Shown here piece by piece: positions 26,610-35,510 of a stretch of 64,000 bases of DNA. The DNA is taken from contig PDLQ01000006.1 of the NCBI GenBank assembly GCA_002591745.1, positions 62,001-126,000 on the forward strand. The letters run 5' to 3'. The notes under the pieces were generated by a model, which was not told the origin of the DNA, did no database searches, and saw only the letters and a program-made list of their open reading frames with translations. Source of the stretch: Lewinellaceae bacterium SD302 (GTDB taxonomy: Bacteria; Bacteroidota; Bacteroidia; Chitinophagales; Saprospiraceae). Position numbers and translations under genes: made by a program. Numbering within the stretch: the stretch's first letter is position 1; every line of letters starts with the position of its first letter.

Positions 26610-27272
26610 AAGTCAAAATACCTCATCATACTGCTTGCTATTATTTTTGTAGCCTGCAACCCGCCCGTCAACAAACGCCACATTCTGATCATTGGCGACG
26701 ATTACGCTGCGGGAAGAGATGGCTGGGTCCAGGCTTTCCAACGAATCAGAAAGGGTGGTCCACTGCTCAATACTGCGGTGATGGGGGCAACTACGGCCTT
26801 TCCGAATCCCAGTTCCCCTCAGACGAATTCCCTGGACCAACTGGTGCCGAACCTGCGGCGGGGTTTTGCGGAAATGGGAGCCGTTGATGAAGTGATCGTG
26901 CAACTGGGCCTGAACGACTGCCAGAAACGTTATCAAGCGGGCAGTGTGGAGCAGTCCGTCAGCTTCCGTGAACTGATCGCCGAGATCGACTCCTTTTTTC
27001 TCAAACGGGGACAAGACGCTCCCCGGATCGTATTGGTTTCGCCACCGCCCCTTGCCGCGGATGAAACGCTCGATGCCACCTTTGCCGGAGGAGCGGATTG
27101 TGTGGCCAGGATAACGGCCAATGTGCAACAGTTGGCTAATAGTCGGGACCTGTGCTTCGTCGACCTTAGCGCCAATCCACTTTTGGAAACTTATCGCAAC
27201 GCCAATGGCTACACCTACACCCAGGAAGGATTGGAGATCATGGCCCGATCGATACTCAAAAACTGTTACTGA
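26607..27272 (+). CDS. SGNH-hydrolase-fold lipoprotein lacking catalytic residues
   Basis: About 221 residues. Starting at TTG 26607 gives LKSKYLIILLAIIFVACNPP, a lipoprotein signal with lipobox FVAC; a TTG at 26577 would add ten residues and no ATG fits. The fold is SGNH/GDSL: block I ILIIGDDYAAG, block III VIVQLGLNDCQKRY (GxND present), PRIVLVSPPP. However, the nucleophile Ser of GDS is Asp here (GDD), and block V, which should hold DxxH, reads NGYTYTQEGLEIM without His. It is probably a non-catalytic binding protein, or an enzyme with altered chemistry. It lies 124 bp after acs on the same strand. Confidence 0.75.
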   Translation: MKSKYLIILLAIIFVACNPPVNKRHILIIGDDYAAGRDGWVQAFQRIRKGGPLLNTAVMGATTAFPNPSSPQTNSLDQLVPNLRRGFAEMGAVDEVIVQLGLNDCQKRYQAGSVEQSVSFRELIAEIDSFFLKRGQDAPRIVLVSPPPLAADETLDATFAGGADCVARITANVQQLANSRDLCFVDLSANPLLETYRNANGYTYTQEGLEIMARSILKNCY

Positions 27273-27390
27273 AGTTTGTTGGTGACAAATCGTAAAACAG
27301 CCTGGAATTCGAATAATATGTTCCTGCCTGTTTTCGTACTTTTAGGACCTGACCGGAAGCTCAGCTTGCTTTTACCGTTAATTCCGTGTC

Positions 27391-27621
27391 ATGTTCATCA
27401 AGAATACAAATCGCCGAGAGCGTTCAACCCTCAGTCTGCCCAAGCCGCTTAATGTACTCGGTGGCATCCTTATTGGTATTTTCTTAACCTATCTGGCTAT
27501 CTATTCAGTCCCCATCTGGAACGGCGAACACGTTTTCAGTCCCGAAGCCGTGCGTGGTCTTGCCGTTATTGGTTTAGTCGTTCTGGGCTGCAGTTGGTAC
27601 GAAAGCAACCTGAAAGAATAA
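27391..27621 (+). CDS. Small two-helix membrane protein
   Basis: A 76-residue protein with a basic N-terminus (KNTNRRERSTLSLP) and two transmembrane helices (about 23-42, LNVLGGILIGIFLTYLAIYS, and 54-70, GLAVIGLVVLGCSW). It ends in YESNLKE. No family recognised. It is on the plus strand after the SGNH lipoprotein gene and convergent with the histidine kinase gene at 27665. Small inner-membrane proteins of this type are common in Bacteroidota; function unknown. Confidence 0.6.
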   Translation: MFIKNTNRRERSTLSLPKPLNVLGGILIGIFLTYLAIYSVPIWNGEHVFSPEAVRGLAVIGLVVLGCSWYESNLKE

Positions 27622-27664
27622 GGCGATTAAAGTGAATGATCGTATTTTTTTGACCGCCAGGTTT

Positions 27665-28963
27665 TCAGAATTCAACCTTGAATCTCGTCCAGCCATCCGC
27701 ATCGGTACTCAGGTCGTAGCTGGCTCCGTGGGCTTCCAGAATATCACGGCTGAGCGTCAGACCGATTCCCTGTCCACTGGGTTTACTGCTAAAGAAAGGC
27801 GTAAAAATCAGATCGGTGTGTTCCGTGGCGATCCCCGGGCCGTTGTCGGCGATAACGAAGCCGGCAGGGCGTTCGGTCAACTCGATCCGGATCGTACCTT
27901 TTTCTCCGGCCAGACTTTCCCGGGCGTTCGTTAATGCGTTGATAATCACTTGTTCCAGTTGAGCGGCGTCGGCAGCGACGTAAACCGGCGATCCGGAGTT
28001 GGGATAGAGAAGTTCTATTTTATCCGCTCGCATACCGGCTTTGAAGAGTTGGCCCGTTTTGGCTAACAAAGTAGCAAGGTCAATGCGTTTGAGTTCAGGG
28101 GAGGGGAGGCGGATCACCCGCGCAAAAGCCTTCATAAAACCGTTCATCTTGTTCCCCCGCTCAATAACCAGCGGAAGGTACTCAGCGACCATCTCCTGAC
28201 CAGTCTTGGCATCCAGATCTTTGGTGTCCAGTAAGCTTTCCAACATGGATTGGGTGGCACCATTGCTGTTGTTCACCTCGTGGGCCATCATGCGGATAAC
28301 CTTGCCGTAGGCCTCTTTTTCGGCGGAAAGCAAGTCACGGGTAATGTCCTGCACCAGAATGAAACTCCTTTGAAATCCACGGTCGACAAAACTGCCCTTT
28401 TCTACCCGATACCGCTGGGCGCCGGGCAGGTTGAATACTTCAGCCCGGTTGATTTTTAGCATTGCCAACTGCTTGGCCAGATTATTATTAAGCTCATCCA
28501 GCTTTTTCCCGCTTGATCCGTTTTTAAACTTGAGACGCTTTTCCGCCCAAGGGTTAAGCGAAGCTATCCGATCATCGTGGTCCAGAATTATGATACCGAG
28601 TTCCGCGGAAGAAATAAGCTTTTGTAAGAAATAGTGTTTCTCTTCTGCCTTGGTTCTTTCCAACCGCAGATTTTCCACCATTCGATTGTAAAGACTAACA
28701 ATCCGGTCGACCTCAGGACTATCGCTAGACAAAAATTTGACGGTAAAATCTCCATCTTCCAATGCAGCCTCTCCCCGTTTAACCAAATCGGCCGGGGCCA
28801 GGAAAATGCGGTAAAAAGCCATACCGATGATCAGAGAGATCAGCAACAAAACTTCTACGCCCAGAAACCAGTATAGCTTTTCGCTCAACAATTGATAGGC
28901 CAATCCGCCAATTATGACGTGCAGACTAAGCAGGTAAACGAAATAACGGTACTTAGTCGTCAT
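27665..28963 (-). CDS. NtrY-like sensor histidine kinase
   Basis: About 432 residues from ATG 28963 (MTTKYRYFVYLLSLHV). Two transmembrane segments (about 8-27 and 31-50) are followed by a HAMP-like linker, a PAS-like domain (LGIIILDHDDRIASLNPWAEKRL), HisKA with MMAHEVNNSNGATQSML (phosphoacceptor His), and HATPase_c with NALTNARESL, ADNGPGIA and SGQGIGLTLSR. It lacks a large periplasmic domain, so it probably senses within the membrane or cytosol. Its first codons overlap the end of the NtrC-type regulator gene (ATGACGACTAA), so the two are coupled. A longer in-frame start (29005) would overlap further and is less likely. An in-frame CAAAGTAGCA copy is at 28067. Confidence 0.92.
   Translation of the reverse strand: MTTKYRYFVYLLSLHVIIGGLAYQLLSEKLYWFLGVEVLLLISLIIGMAFYRIFLAPADLVKRGEAALEDGDFTVKFLSSDSPEVDRIVSLYNRMVENLRLERTKAEEKHYFLQKLISSAELGIIILDHDDRIASLNPWAEKRLKFKNGSSGKKLDELNNNLAKQLAMLKINRAEVFNLPGAQRYRVEKGSFVDRGFQRSFILVQDITRDLLSAEKEAYGKVIRMMAHEVNNSNGATQSMLESLLDTKDLDAKTGQEMVAEYLPLVIERGNKMNGFMKAFARVIRLPSPELKRIDLATLLAKTGQLFKAGMRADKIELLYPNSGSPVYVAADAAQLEQVIINALTNARESLAGEKGTIRIELTERPAGFVIADNGPGIATEHTDLIFTPFFSSKPSGQGIGLTLSRDILEAHGASYDLSTDADGWTRFKVEF
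28067..28076 (+). repeat. CAAAGTAGCA motif inside the histidine kinase gene
   Basis: The plus strand reads GGCTAACAAAGTAGCAAGG. In the gene's sense it is GCT ACT TTG (Ala-Thr-Leu). Confidence 0.75.
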
Positions 28964-30302
28964 GGCGGATGCCGAATTTTTCCAACCGCCGGTACAGGGC
29001 CGCACGGGTAAGCCCCAACTCCTTGGCGGCTTCGGTGATATTATTGGAGTGACGGGTCAGGGCGCGGCGGACCATTCGTTCCTCAACCTCCAGTAGTGTT
29101 TTACCTTCGGTGCCCTGAGTGGTTTTTGACTGATGCTGCTCATGCCCTAAGCGTTGGAGAATTTGCGGCCCGATTTCGGCCCGATCCGTCAATATGGCCA
29201 CCCTTTCAACCAAGTTCCTCAACTCCCGGATGTTGCCGGGAAAGGGTCGTCCTTCCAGCCAAACCAGTGCTTCGGAGTTGAACGTTAGATCCGGACGTTC
29301 GTACAGCCGGCTAGCGGCGGATAGGAAGTGACGAGCCAGGAACGAAATATCGCCCCGCCGATCTCTAAGCGGTGGTAAGTGGAGATGAATCAAATTGATG
29401 CGAAACAGAAGATCTTCGCGAAAACGGCCGTTGGAGACAAGTTGATGCAGCGGTCGGCTGGTGGCGGAGATGAGGCGAATGTCCATTTTACGTTCCCTGC
29501 TCTCTCCCAGACGAGCGTAGTGTCGCTCCTGCAATACTCGTAGTAGCTTGACCTGATTGGAAAGCGGCAGGTCTCCGATTTCATCCAGTAATAAAGAGCC
29601 TCCTTCGGCCAGCTCGAACCGCCCTTTTCGGTCGGACCGGGCATCGGTGAAGGCGCCGGCTTTATGACCGAAGAGCTCACTTTCAAACAAACTCTCCGGT
29701 ACACCTCCAAGATTGACTGCTACGAAAGGGGCCGCCGCACGTTTACTGGCGTGGTGAATGGCCTCAGCCACCAATTCCTTACCGGTCCCGCTTTCTCCGG
29801 TAATGAGCACGGAAGCATCCGTAGGTGCTACGCGTCGGGCGGTAGCCAGGGCACTGGTCAGTTGCGGAGACTGTCCGATAATGGACGCAAAGGGATCATT
29901 GGTTTTTGAAACCGGAGTGGGCTGAGGTGAATCAAGGGATAAAATCGTTTGTACGCTGGCCAGCAGATGCTGATTATCCCAGGGTTTAGCGAGGAAATCA
30001 CGGGCACCAATTTTCATGCCTTCCACGGCTAATTGGACCGTCGCCCAACCCGTCATCAGGATGACTGGTACTCCAGGATGATCATCTACAATTCGTCGAA
30101 GGGTCTTCAATCCTTGTTTGCCGCTGGTTTCGATGGTGAAGTTCATGTCCAGCAAGATCAGGTCTGGATGCTCGGCGGCTAAACGCTGGAAAGCATCCCC
30201 CGGAGTGTGTACCGAAGTTACCGCGTACTGCTTACGGCGGAAAAGCAATTCCAGTGATTTGCAGACCATGCGGTCGTCGTCGATGATGAGGATGCGAGGA
30301 AT
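28953..30302 (-). CDS. NtrC-family sigma-54-dependent response regulator
   Basis: Receiver, AAA+ and Fis-type HTH domains. Walker A is TGESGTGKELVAE, the sigma-54 contact loop is GAFTDA (variant of GAFTGA seen in many regulators of this group), Walker B is LLLDEIGDLP, and the C-terminal HTH is NITEAAKELGLTRAALYRR. The first ATG (30269) would start at MVCKSLELLF and cut off the acidic pocket of the receiver. The frame upstream reads IPRILIIDDDR, exactly a receiver N-terminus, with ATT at 30302 where ATG is expected and a stop just before. I therefore take the start as ATT 30302, as in infC, or a sequence error. The target is likely the efflux operon upstream, which has a sigma-54-type promoter. 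Confidence 0.92.
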   Translation of the reverse strand: MPRILIIDDDRMVCKSLELLFRRKQYAVTSVHTPGDAFQRLAAEHPDLILLDMNFTIETSGKQGLKTLRRIVDDHPGVPVILMTGWATVQLAVEGMKIGARDFLAKPWDNQHLLASVQTILSLDSPQPTPVSKTNDPFASIIGQSPQLTSALATARRVAPTDASVLITGESGTGKELVAEAIHHASKRAAAPFVAVNLGGVPESLFESELFGHKAGAFTDARSDRKGRFELAEGGSLLLDEIGDLPLSNQVKLLRVLQERHYARLGESRERKMDIRLISATSRPLHQLVSNGRFREDLLFRINLIHLHLPPLRDRRGDISFLARHFLSAASRLYERPDLTFNSEALVWLEGRPFPGNIRELRNLVERVAILTDRAEIGPQILQRLGHEQHQSKTTQGTEGKTLLEVEERMVRRALTRHSNNITEAAKELGLTRAALYRRLEKFGIRHDD

Positions 30303-30348
30303 GGTAAATAATTTTCAGGAGGTGAAAATAAGCTAATTGATCGGTTAA

Positions 30349-30412
30349 CGACCTCCCGGTCGCTCTAGAATTTCGACCACGTAATAATTGTATTGGAGCG
30401 ATCGGGAGGTCG
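30349..30412. other. Intra-operon hairpin between permease and regulator genes
   Basis: Arms 30349-30365 (CGACCTCCCGGTCGCTC) and 30396-30412 (GAGCGATCGGGAGGTCG) pair at 16 of 17 positions around a 30-base A/T-rich loop. No T-run follows on the minus strand, so it is more likely an mRNA-stability or attenuation element than a terminator. Confidence 0.6.
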
Positions 30413-30424
30413 CTAGCCGGTGCC

Positions 30425-31603
30425 CTATTCCTCGTGCAAGGCCAGGGCGGGGTGCAGGTTTGCTCCCTGTCGGCTAGGCCAGTAAGCACAGCCGATCACC
30501 ACCAGTGTGATGAGTAAAAAGGAGAATCCAATGGCGTAGTACAGATTACTGTGGGCAAAATCATCTGCTTCGATCAAGCCTAACAAAGGCACTTGTAGTG
30601 CCAGCACCACTCCGAGTGCCATCGCTGCCAGGGCTACGAAATAGATTTCCAGAACGAACTGCCGAATGATCTCCCCCCGGTGGGCCCCCATGGCCCGACG
30701 CACGCCGATCTCACCTTTACGCTTGGAGATGGTGTAAAACAACACCCCGAACAGCCCTAGCGCAATATTGAGGATCAAAAAGGTGCCAATTACCAGGAAT
30801 ATAATGATAGGTACCCAGGTATCTCTGGCAATACTCTCTCGTTGTTTCTGGAGAATGGTAATATTAAAATCTTCCGTTTTAAGTACGTTGAACACCACTC
30901 GACCCATCGCTTGCTCCAGTTCAGGTCCGCTTCCGGGGGCGACGCGCACCAGTAGATCAACGGCTTCCTTTTCTGCTTGCTTGGTCAAGATGATGGAGGT
31001 TGGATATTCATCTTCGAAACCGTCGCGGTAGCGGATGTTTTCGGCGACACCCACTATCTTGTATTCAGCATCACCGAGCTTAAGAATGCTATCGATCATG
31101 GAGCCACCATCGAAAAAGTCTTCGGATATTTTTTGATTAATAATAATGGGTTCCACTTTGGCTCGGTAATCGTCCTCGGTGAAATAGCGGCCTTCCCTCA
31201 ATTCTATACCCATGGTTTTGGCATAGTCTTCGTCACCACCGATCATAGTGGTGTAAAAGTCGAAACCCATTTCGTCACCCCCATTGGTCCACATGGAACC
31301 GGAAAATGGAATGGCGTAACCGGCAAAACCAGCGCTTTCCACGCCATCCAGTGCGAGTATCTCCCGTTTCAGCATTTCCTGGGCCTGAACAAAGTCGGTG
31401 GAATCGAGCAGGTTAGTAGCTTGTTGTTTGAGTACCCACAGGTTTTCCACCTCGTATCCGTAAGGTGAAAAATAGGCCCGGAAATTCTTGATACAAAATG
31501 CACTGACCAGGAAAACGACGATAAAACAAAAGAATATCTCCGTGAAGAGGAGGACGTTGGAGCCTTTTCGGTTCCAGATGAGTTTTAATATATGCTTGAT
31601 CAT
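30425..31603 (-). CDS. MacB-like ABC transporter permease, second of two
   Basis: A 392-residue FtsX/MacB-type permease. One N-terminal helix (NVLLFTEIFFCFIVVFLVSAF) is followed by a periplasmic MacB_PCD-like domain and three C-terminal helices (about 270-385). The last part holds the FtsX signature KRKGEIGVRRAMGAHRGEIIRQFVLE. Together with the next permease, the ATPase, TolC and HlyD homologues it forms a tripartite exporter of the MacAB-TolC type. The paired, sequence-divergent permeases suggest a heterodimer. Purine-rich spacer sequence separates it from the upstream permease gene (183 bp). Confidence 0.9.
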   Translation of the reverse strand: MIKHILKLIWNRKGSNVLLFTEIFFCFIVVFLVSAFCIKNFRAYFSPYGYEVENLWVLKQQATNLLDSTDFVQAQEMLKREILALDGVESAGFAGYAIPFSGSMWTNGGDEMGFDFYTTMIGGDEDYAKTMGIELREGRYFTEDDYRAKVEPIIINQKISEDFFDGGSMIDSILKLGDAEYKIVGVAENIRYRDGFEDEYPTSIILTKQAEKEAVDLLVRVAPGSGPELEQAMGRVVFNVLKTEDFNITILQKQRESIARDTWVPIIIFLVIGTFLILNIALGLFGVLFYTISKRKGEIGVRRAMGAHRGEIIRQFVLEIYFVALAAMALGVVLALQVPLLGLIEADDFAHSNLYYAIGFSFLLITLVVIGCAYWPSRQGANLHPALALHEE

Positions 31604-31614
31604 TGGATATGAAA

Positions 31615-31735
31615 TTAAGGTCTGAAGGATGGAAGGTTGAGGGGCTGAAGTGGGATGGATAGAGGCCAGAAGATGTAAAGAGCGGAGGTTGATGTTTATA
31701 CCAGATCCTTCCGTTTTTCAATCCTTGAGCGTTGC
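31615..31735. repeat. Purine-rich inverted spacer between permease genes
   Basis: GGTCTGAAGGATGGAAGGTTG at the left and CCTTCCGTTTTTCAATCCTTG at the right are complementary in part, the same design as the spacers at 26483 and 43935. Confidence 0.45.
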
Positions 31736-31786
31736 TACCCCGTCCGACCTGGCGCCTAGCCGGGCGGGTTTGTTAGCCAAAACAGC

Positions 31787-33109
31787 CTACAGACCATCGG
31801 CTACCTGTTGCCGGCTCATCCGGTAAGCGGGTAAGAGGCCGGAAAGGAAACCGAAGCCTAAACAGATGATGAGACTGATGCCAAAGACGCGCCAATTGAA
31901 GCTCAGGATGGTATCCGGCAAGGCACCGCTTTGGTTGATCAGGTAAATGACCAGCAGGGCGAGTAAAAATCCGATGGTGCCGCCTACCAGGGTAATGATG
32001 ATGTTCTCAAATAGAAATTGAACCAGGATATGCCGGCTATCTGCTCCGAAAGCTTTGCGTACACTGATCTCAGAACTGCGCTCCACCATCCTGCTAAGAT
32101 TCAGGTTGATGAGATTAAGGGTGGGTATGAGCAGGAAAAAGCCGAGGGTGCCGAAAAGAATCCACCGGAACTTACTGAGCGACTTTTTGACTTCGTCGTC
32201 GAAGAAAAGATTCCAGGCATATTTTTCCTCAACGGTAAAAGCCTTAATGGTAATGTTCTCGAAATCGTCCATGTCGGGAGGAATGGGAACATTGCGTCCG
32301 GCGAAGTGCAGGTTATCTTGCAGTTGCTTGACATCATTGACGGAGGGAGCAAGAAAAATTCCCCGGAACGGCCCCTGTAAACTTTCGCTGCTTAGCGTCT
32401 GATTATCGGCGGTTGACATAGGAAGGTAAATGTCCGCTCGGGTAAAAACAGAAGAGGTCCTCGATCTTTCCACTACGCCGATCACCTCGAAGGTTCGTCC
32501 GGACAGCGTGAGCTCACGACCTGTAACGTTCTCATCGGTACCGAAAAATTCTCTGGCCATTCTATCGGTTACCACGGCAACCGAAGTGGCGCTTTCCACG
32601 TGATTGGAATTAAAAGGTGTCCCTTCCAGAAAGTTAAAATCCAGGATTTTCCAGTAATCGGCGTCAGCGTACTTGGCGCTCAGACTGTACTTGCGGCCGT
32701 CCTGGAAAACGTCGAAACTCCGACGAAACATGGCCGCGAAATGCTCGTAGGGCTCGACTGCTTCGAGGTGATCACGAAACAGTTTCAGACCCGGGCTGCC
32801 CTGAGAAACCATCGCGCCGGCTTCCTCGGTTTCGAAATTGACGGTGTCATAGGTCATCTTGCCGGCAACCAACTGTGAGTCGACCTGATAAATGGTGTCA
32901 TAGAACTGTGTCTTAAATTCTACGCGGTCCATTAATACCATTCGATCAGCTTCGCTCATGGGCGCATTGGCCCCTAACTCCGTATCCAGAAAGGCCATGA
33001 TGACCATCAGGACCATCAGGGTAAAGCTGATACCAAACAGGCTGACGAAAGTGAAGAACTTACGGCGACCGAGGACCTTAAAGGCGAGTTTTAAATAGTT
33101 TTTGAACAT
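31787..33109 (-). CDS. MacB-like ABC transporter permease, first of two
   Basis: A 440-residue permease: N-terminal helix (KFFTFVSLFGISFTLMVLMVIM), large periplasmic domain (about 50-300) with the MacB_PCD features (ATSVAVVTDRMAREFFG, GRTFEVIGVVE), and three C-terminal helices. The FtsX loop reads MVERSSEISVRKAFGADSRHILVQFLFEN. It is predicted to pair with the permease at 30425 and the ATPase at 33215. The gene follows the ATPase gene after a 105-bp palindromic spacer and is in the same direction. The exported substrate cannot be read. Confidence 0.9.
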   Translation of the reverse strand: MFKNYLKLAFKVLGRRKFFTFVSLFGISFTLMVLMVIMAFLDTELGANAPMSEADRMVLMDRVEFKTQFYDTIYQVDSQLVAGKMTYDTVNFETEEAGAMVSQGSPGLKLFRDHLEAVEPYEHFAAMFRRSFDVFQDGRKYSLSAKYADADYWKILDFNFLEGTPFNSNHVESATSVAVVTDRMAREFFGTDENVTGRELTLSGRTFEVIGVVERSRTSSVFTRADIYLPMSTADNQTLSSESLQGPFRGIFLAPSVNDVKQLQDNLHFAGRNVPIPPDMDDFENITIKAFTVEEKYAWNLFFDDEVKKSLSKFRWILFGTLGFFLLIPTLNLINLNLSRMVERSSEISVRKAFGADSRHILVQFLFENIIITLVGGTIGFLLALLVIYLINQSGALPDTILSFNWRVFGISLIICLGFGFLSGLLPAYRMSRQQVADGL

Positions 33110-33116
33110 ATCGTAA

Positions 33117-33199
33117 ATGATTTAATGAGCTAATGATTAAATGATGTAATGTTCAATGCGATAATGATTGTGCCTATCCTGCTTACATCATTAAATCAT
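33117..33199. repeat. Intergenic palindromic spacer, TGATTTAATGA family
   Basis: ATGATTTAATGA (33117-33128) and TCATTAAATCAT (33188-33199) are perfect inverted 12-mers; between them are further ATGATTAAATGATGTAATG words. Same family as 2525-2575. Confidence 0.65.
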
Positions 33200-33214
33200 T
33201 GATTCATTCGACCA

Positions 33215-33883
33215 TTACACTACTTGCGTCCCGTCAAACAAGCGGACCAGGCGATGGGTCTTCTGAGCCATTCGCTCATCGTGGGTGACCATAACTATGG
33301 TGGTGCCCATATTCTCGTTGAGATCAATTAGAATCTGCATGACCTCATCACCCATTTGGCTGTCGAGATTTCCGGTGGGCTCATCGGCCAGAATAATGTT
33401 GGGTTTGCCGACTACCGCCCGCGCAATGGCTACTCGCTGACGCTGACCGCCGGACAACTGACTGGGAAAATGGCTCTGACGATTGGCCAGGCCGACGGCG
33501 GCAAGCGCTTCGGCAGACAACTCTTTTCGTTGCTTGGCGCTGACGTCCGGACGGTACAGCATGGGCAGCTCTACGTTATCAATCACGCTGAGATCATTGA
33601 TCAGGTGGAAACTCTGGAAAATGAAGCCCAACTGCTCGTTGCGAAAACGAGCCGTTTTGCGACTGTTATAATCGCTTACTCCACGTCCGTCTAACTCAAC
33701 CTGCCCGCTACTGGGCTCGTCGATCAGGCCCATGATATTGAGCAGGGTAGATTTGCCGCAGCCGGATGGCCCCATGATGGACAAGAATTCTCCTTTAGCT
33801 ACTTGAAGATTAATGTCTTGGAGGGCCAGCGTTTCAATGGTGTCGGTCCGGTAGACTTTGGAGACATTTTGAATGTTGATCAT
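33215..33883 (-). CDS. ABC transporter ATP-binding subunit (MacB/LolD type)
   Basis: A 222-residue ATPase. Walker A is GPSGCGKSTLLN (about residue 37), the signature is LSGGQRQRVAIARA, Walker B is IILADEPTGNLDS, and the switch His is in VMVTHDERMA. The length and the motifs match the MacB/LolD/FtsE branch that powers mechanotransmission exporters rather than classical transporters. It precedes the two permease genes on the same strand and follows the TolC-like gene after 44 bp. Confidence 0.95.
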   Translation of the reverse strand: MINIQNVSKVYRTDTIETLALQDINLQVAKGEFLSIMGPSGCGKSTLLNIMGLIDEPSSGQVELDGRGVSDYNSRKTARFRNEQLGFIFQSFHLINDLSVIDNVELPMLYRPDVSAKQRKELSAEALAAVGLANRQSHFPSQLSGGQRQRVAIARAVVGKPNIILADEPTGNLDSQMGDEVMQILIDLNENMGTTIVMVTHDERMAQKTHRLVRLFDGTQVV

Positions 33884-33927
33884 TTGAAAATGATTGGATG
33901 ATTAAGTGATTGGATGATCTATTGGGG

Positions 33928-35349
33928 CTACGGCGTAAGTGCCTGAAGTTCCGCCCACACTTCCCAGTAAGCCCCCAGCGTACTCAGGTACGTCCGGGCT
34001 AGCTGGTCGCGGTTTTGCTGGGCGAGCGTAAGTTCGGTGAGGGGAATACTGCCCAAAAGATAGCTTTCGCGGCTGATGCCGAAGCGTTCTTCGGCCAGTT
34101 CGCTGATGCGGCGGGTGAGCTGTAATTCTTCGCTGAGTTCGTTGTACTGCTGGAGGAGCAGATCGGCGCGGGCGGTAAGGGAGAGCAGGTTGCGCTCGTT
34201 GATACGCTCGGCGTACTGAAGTTGGGTTTCGGCCTGACGGACCACAGCTTTGCGCTCTCCCCAATCCAGGATGGGTACGTTGACCTGGAGGCTGACAATC
34301 TGTTCGTTCTGGGGGTCCGCGTAAATCGGTGATAATTCCGGATCGGAGCGGACCAGACCGATGGAGGCTTGTAAGGAAAGCTGTGGACCGAAATCGCGCT
34401 TACTGCGTTCCAGTTCGCGTTGAGCTTCCAGTTTCTGGCGGGTGGCGGTGATGAATTCCGGTCGGGCGACGAGCATTTCCTTGATCAGGCTAGCCCGATC
34501 GGTGGAGATGACCGGCGGGATCGGTGGACGGGCCGCGGCCAGCGAACCACCGTTGTAAACGTAACCGAGGAAATTATAGATGGAGACCGTAGCGGCCACC
34601 AAACTCCTTTCGGCCCGCAGCACGTTCTGACCGGCGGCGGTCAGTTCCAGTTCGATCTGCACCAGGTCGCCCCGATTGATCTTGCCCAGTTCGTAGCGTT
34701 CCCCGGCGATATCGTAAAGCCTTTGACTGGCTTCCTGGTTATCCAGCGCGATCTCGCGGTTTTGTTGGGCGAAAAGCAGGTTGAAGAATAGGGTAGTGAC
34801 GTCGCTCACCGCGTTGGCTCTGGCAGTGGACAATTGAGCGGCCGTTTCTTTTTGCAGAGCCGGAAGTACACGCTTGCGCCACTTCAAAGAGTTGAACGCC
34901 AGGATTGGCTGGTTGATCCCGAAGCGGAGGGGCACGCCATTGTAATTCTGGCGGTCGTTCTCAAAGTCATCAAAGCGCTGCAGGTTACTACTTAGAAATA
35001 ATTGACCGCCGGTAGCGGCAATTTGCTGTCTGGCTGTCAGTTGTACCGAAGAATTATTGATGGTCACCGGTTGGAAGGCGATCGTCCCGTCGGGTTGGGT
35101 GGTTTCACGAAAAGAACTGAAGTAATCCGGGATGTTCGCACTCAGATCAAGTCGGGGTAAAAGATTAGCCTTCAGAATGTCCAAGTCCAGGGTTGCCAGT
35201 TCCGCTTCCCGCTCGGCGTTCCAAACGCTGAGGGCCTGTTCACTGGCCAATTCCTGCAGGGCGGTAAGCTCCAGGGTATCCGGCAAAGTTCCCTGGGCGC
35301 TGAGCAGCTCCAGGATGAACAGGAAGATGATAGTGATGATTGGTTTCAT
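33928..35349 (-). CDS. TolC-family outer membrane efflux channel
   Basis: A 473-residue TolC/OEP protein: signal peptide (MKPIITIIFLFILELLSAQG), then two long alpha-hairpin repeats with the OEP pattern (LDLDILKANLLPRLDLSANI; SLQVNVPILDWGERKAVVRQAETQL). The C-terminal repeat ends in TYLSTLGAYWEVWAELQAL. It should form the trimeric outer-membrane duct for the neighbouring HlyD adaptor and ABC pump. It is second in the operon, after the adaptor gene. Confidence 0.93.
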   Translation of the reverse strand: MKPIITIIFLFILELLSAQGTLPDTLELTALQELASEQALSVWNAEREAELATLDLDILKANLLPRLDLSANIPDYFSSFRETTQPDGTIAFQPVTINNSSVQLTARQQIAATGGQLFLSSNLQRFDDFENDRQNYNGVPLRFGINQPILAFNSLKWRKRVLPALQKETAAQLSTARANAVSDVTTLFFNLLFAQQNREIALDNQEASQRLYDIAGERYELGKINRGDLVQIELELTAAGQNVLRAERSLVAATVSIYNFLGYVYNGGSLAAARPPIPPVISTDRASLIKEMLVARPEFITATRQKLEAQRELERSKRDFGPQLSLQASIGLVRSDPELSPIYADPQNEQIVSLQVNVPILDWGERKAVVRQAETQLQYAERINERNLLSLTARADLLLQQYNELSEELQLTRRISELAEERFGISRESYLLGSIPLTELTLAQQNRDQLARTYLSTLGAYWEVWAELQALTP

Positions 35350-35394
35350 TGGTTTTTTAGATTTTTTGCCTCTTCCCTAGCCCTCTCTGGTAGG

Positions 35395-35470
35395 TAATGA
35401 TCTAATGATTTAATTTTTGGTGATCTAATGCCCGTGTGACGTGTGTTATTGAAGCATTTTATCATGAAAT
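35395..35470. repeat. ATGATT-rich intergenic spacer
   Basis: Words TGATCTAATGATTTAAT and the inverted GAAATCATTCAAT flank a short G/T-rich middle, in the gap between the adaptor and TolC genes. A looser member of the spacer family at 2525. Confidence 0.4.
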
Positions 35471-35510
35471 CATTCAATCCTTACCTAGAGTAGAAGGGTT
35501 AGGGGAGAGG

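Noticed and set aside
31739-31776. Terminator-like stem CCCGTCCG/CGGGCGGG between the permease genes
   Set aside because: One G-T pair and no T-run on the minus strand, where the genes are transcribed; likely incidental.
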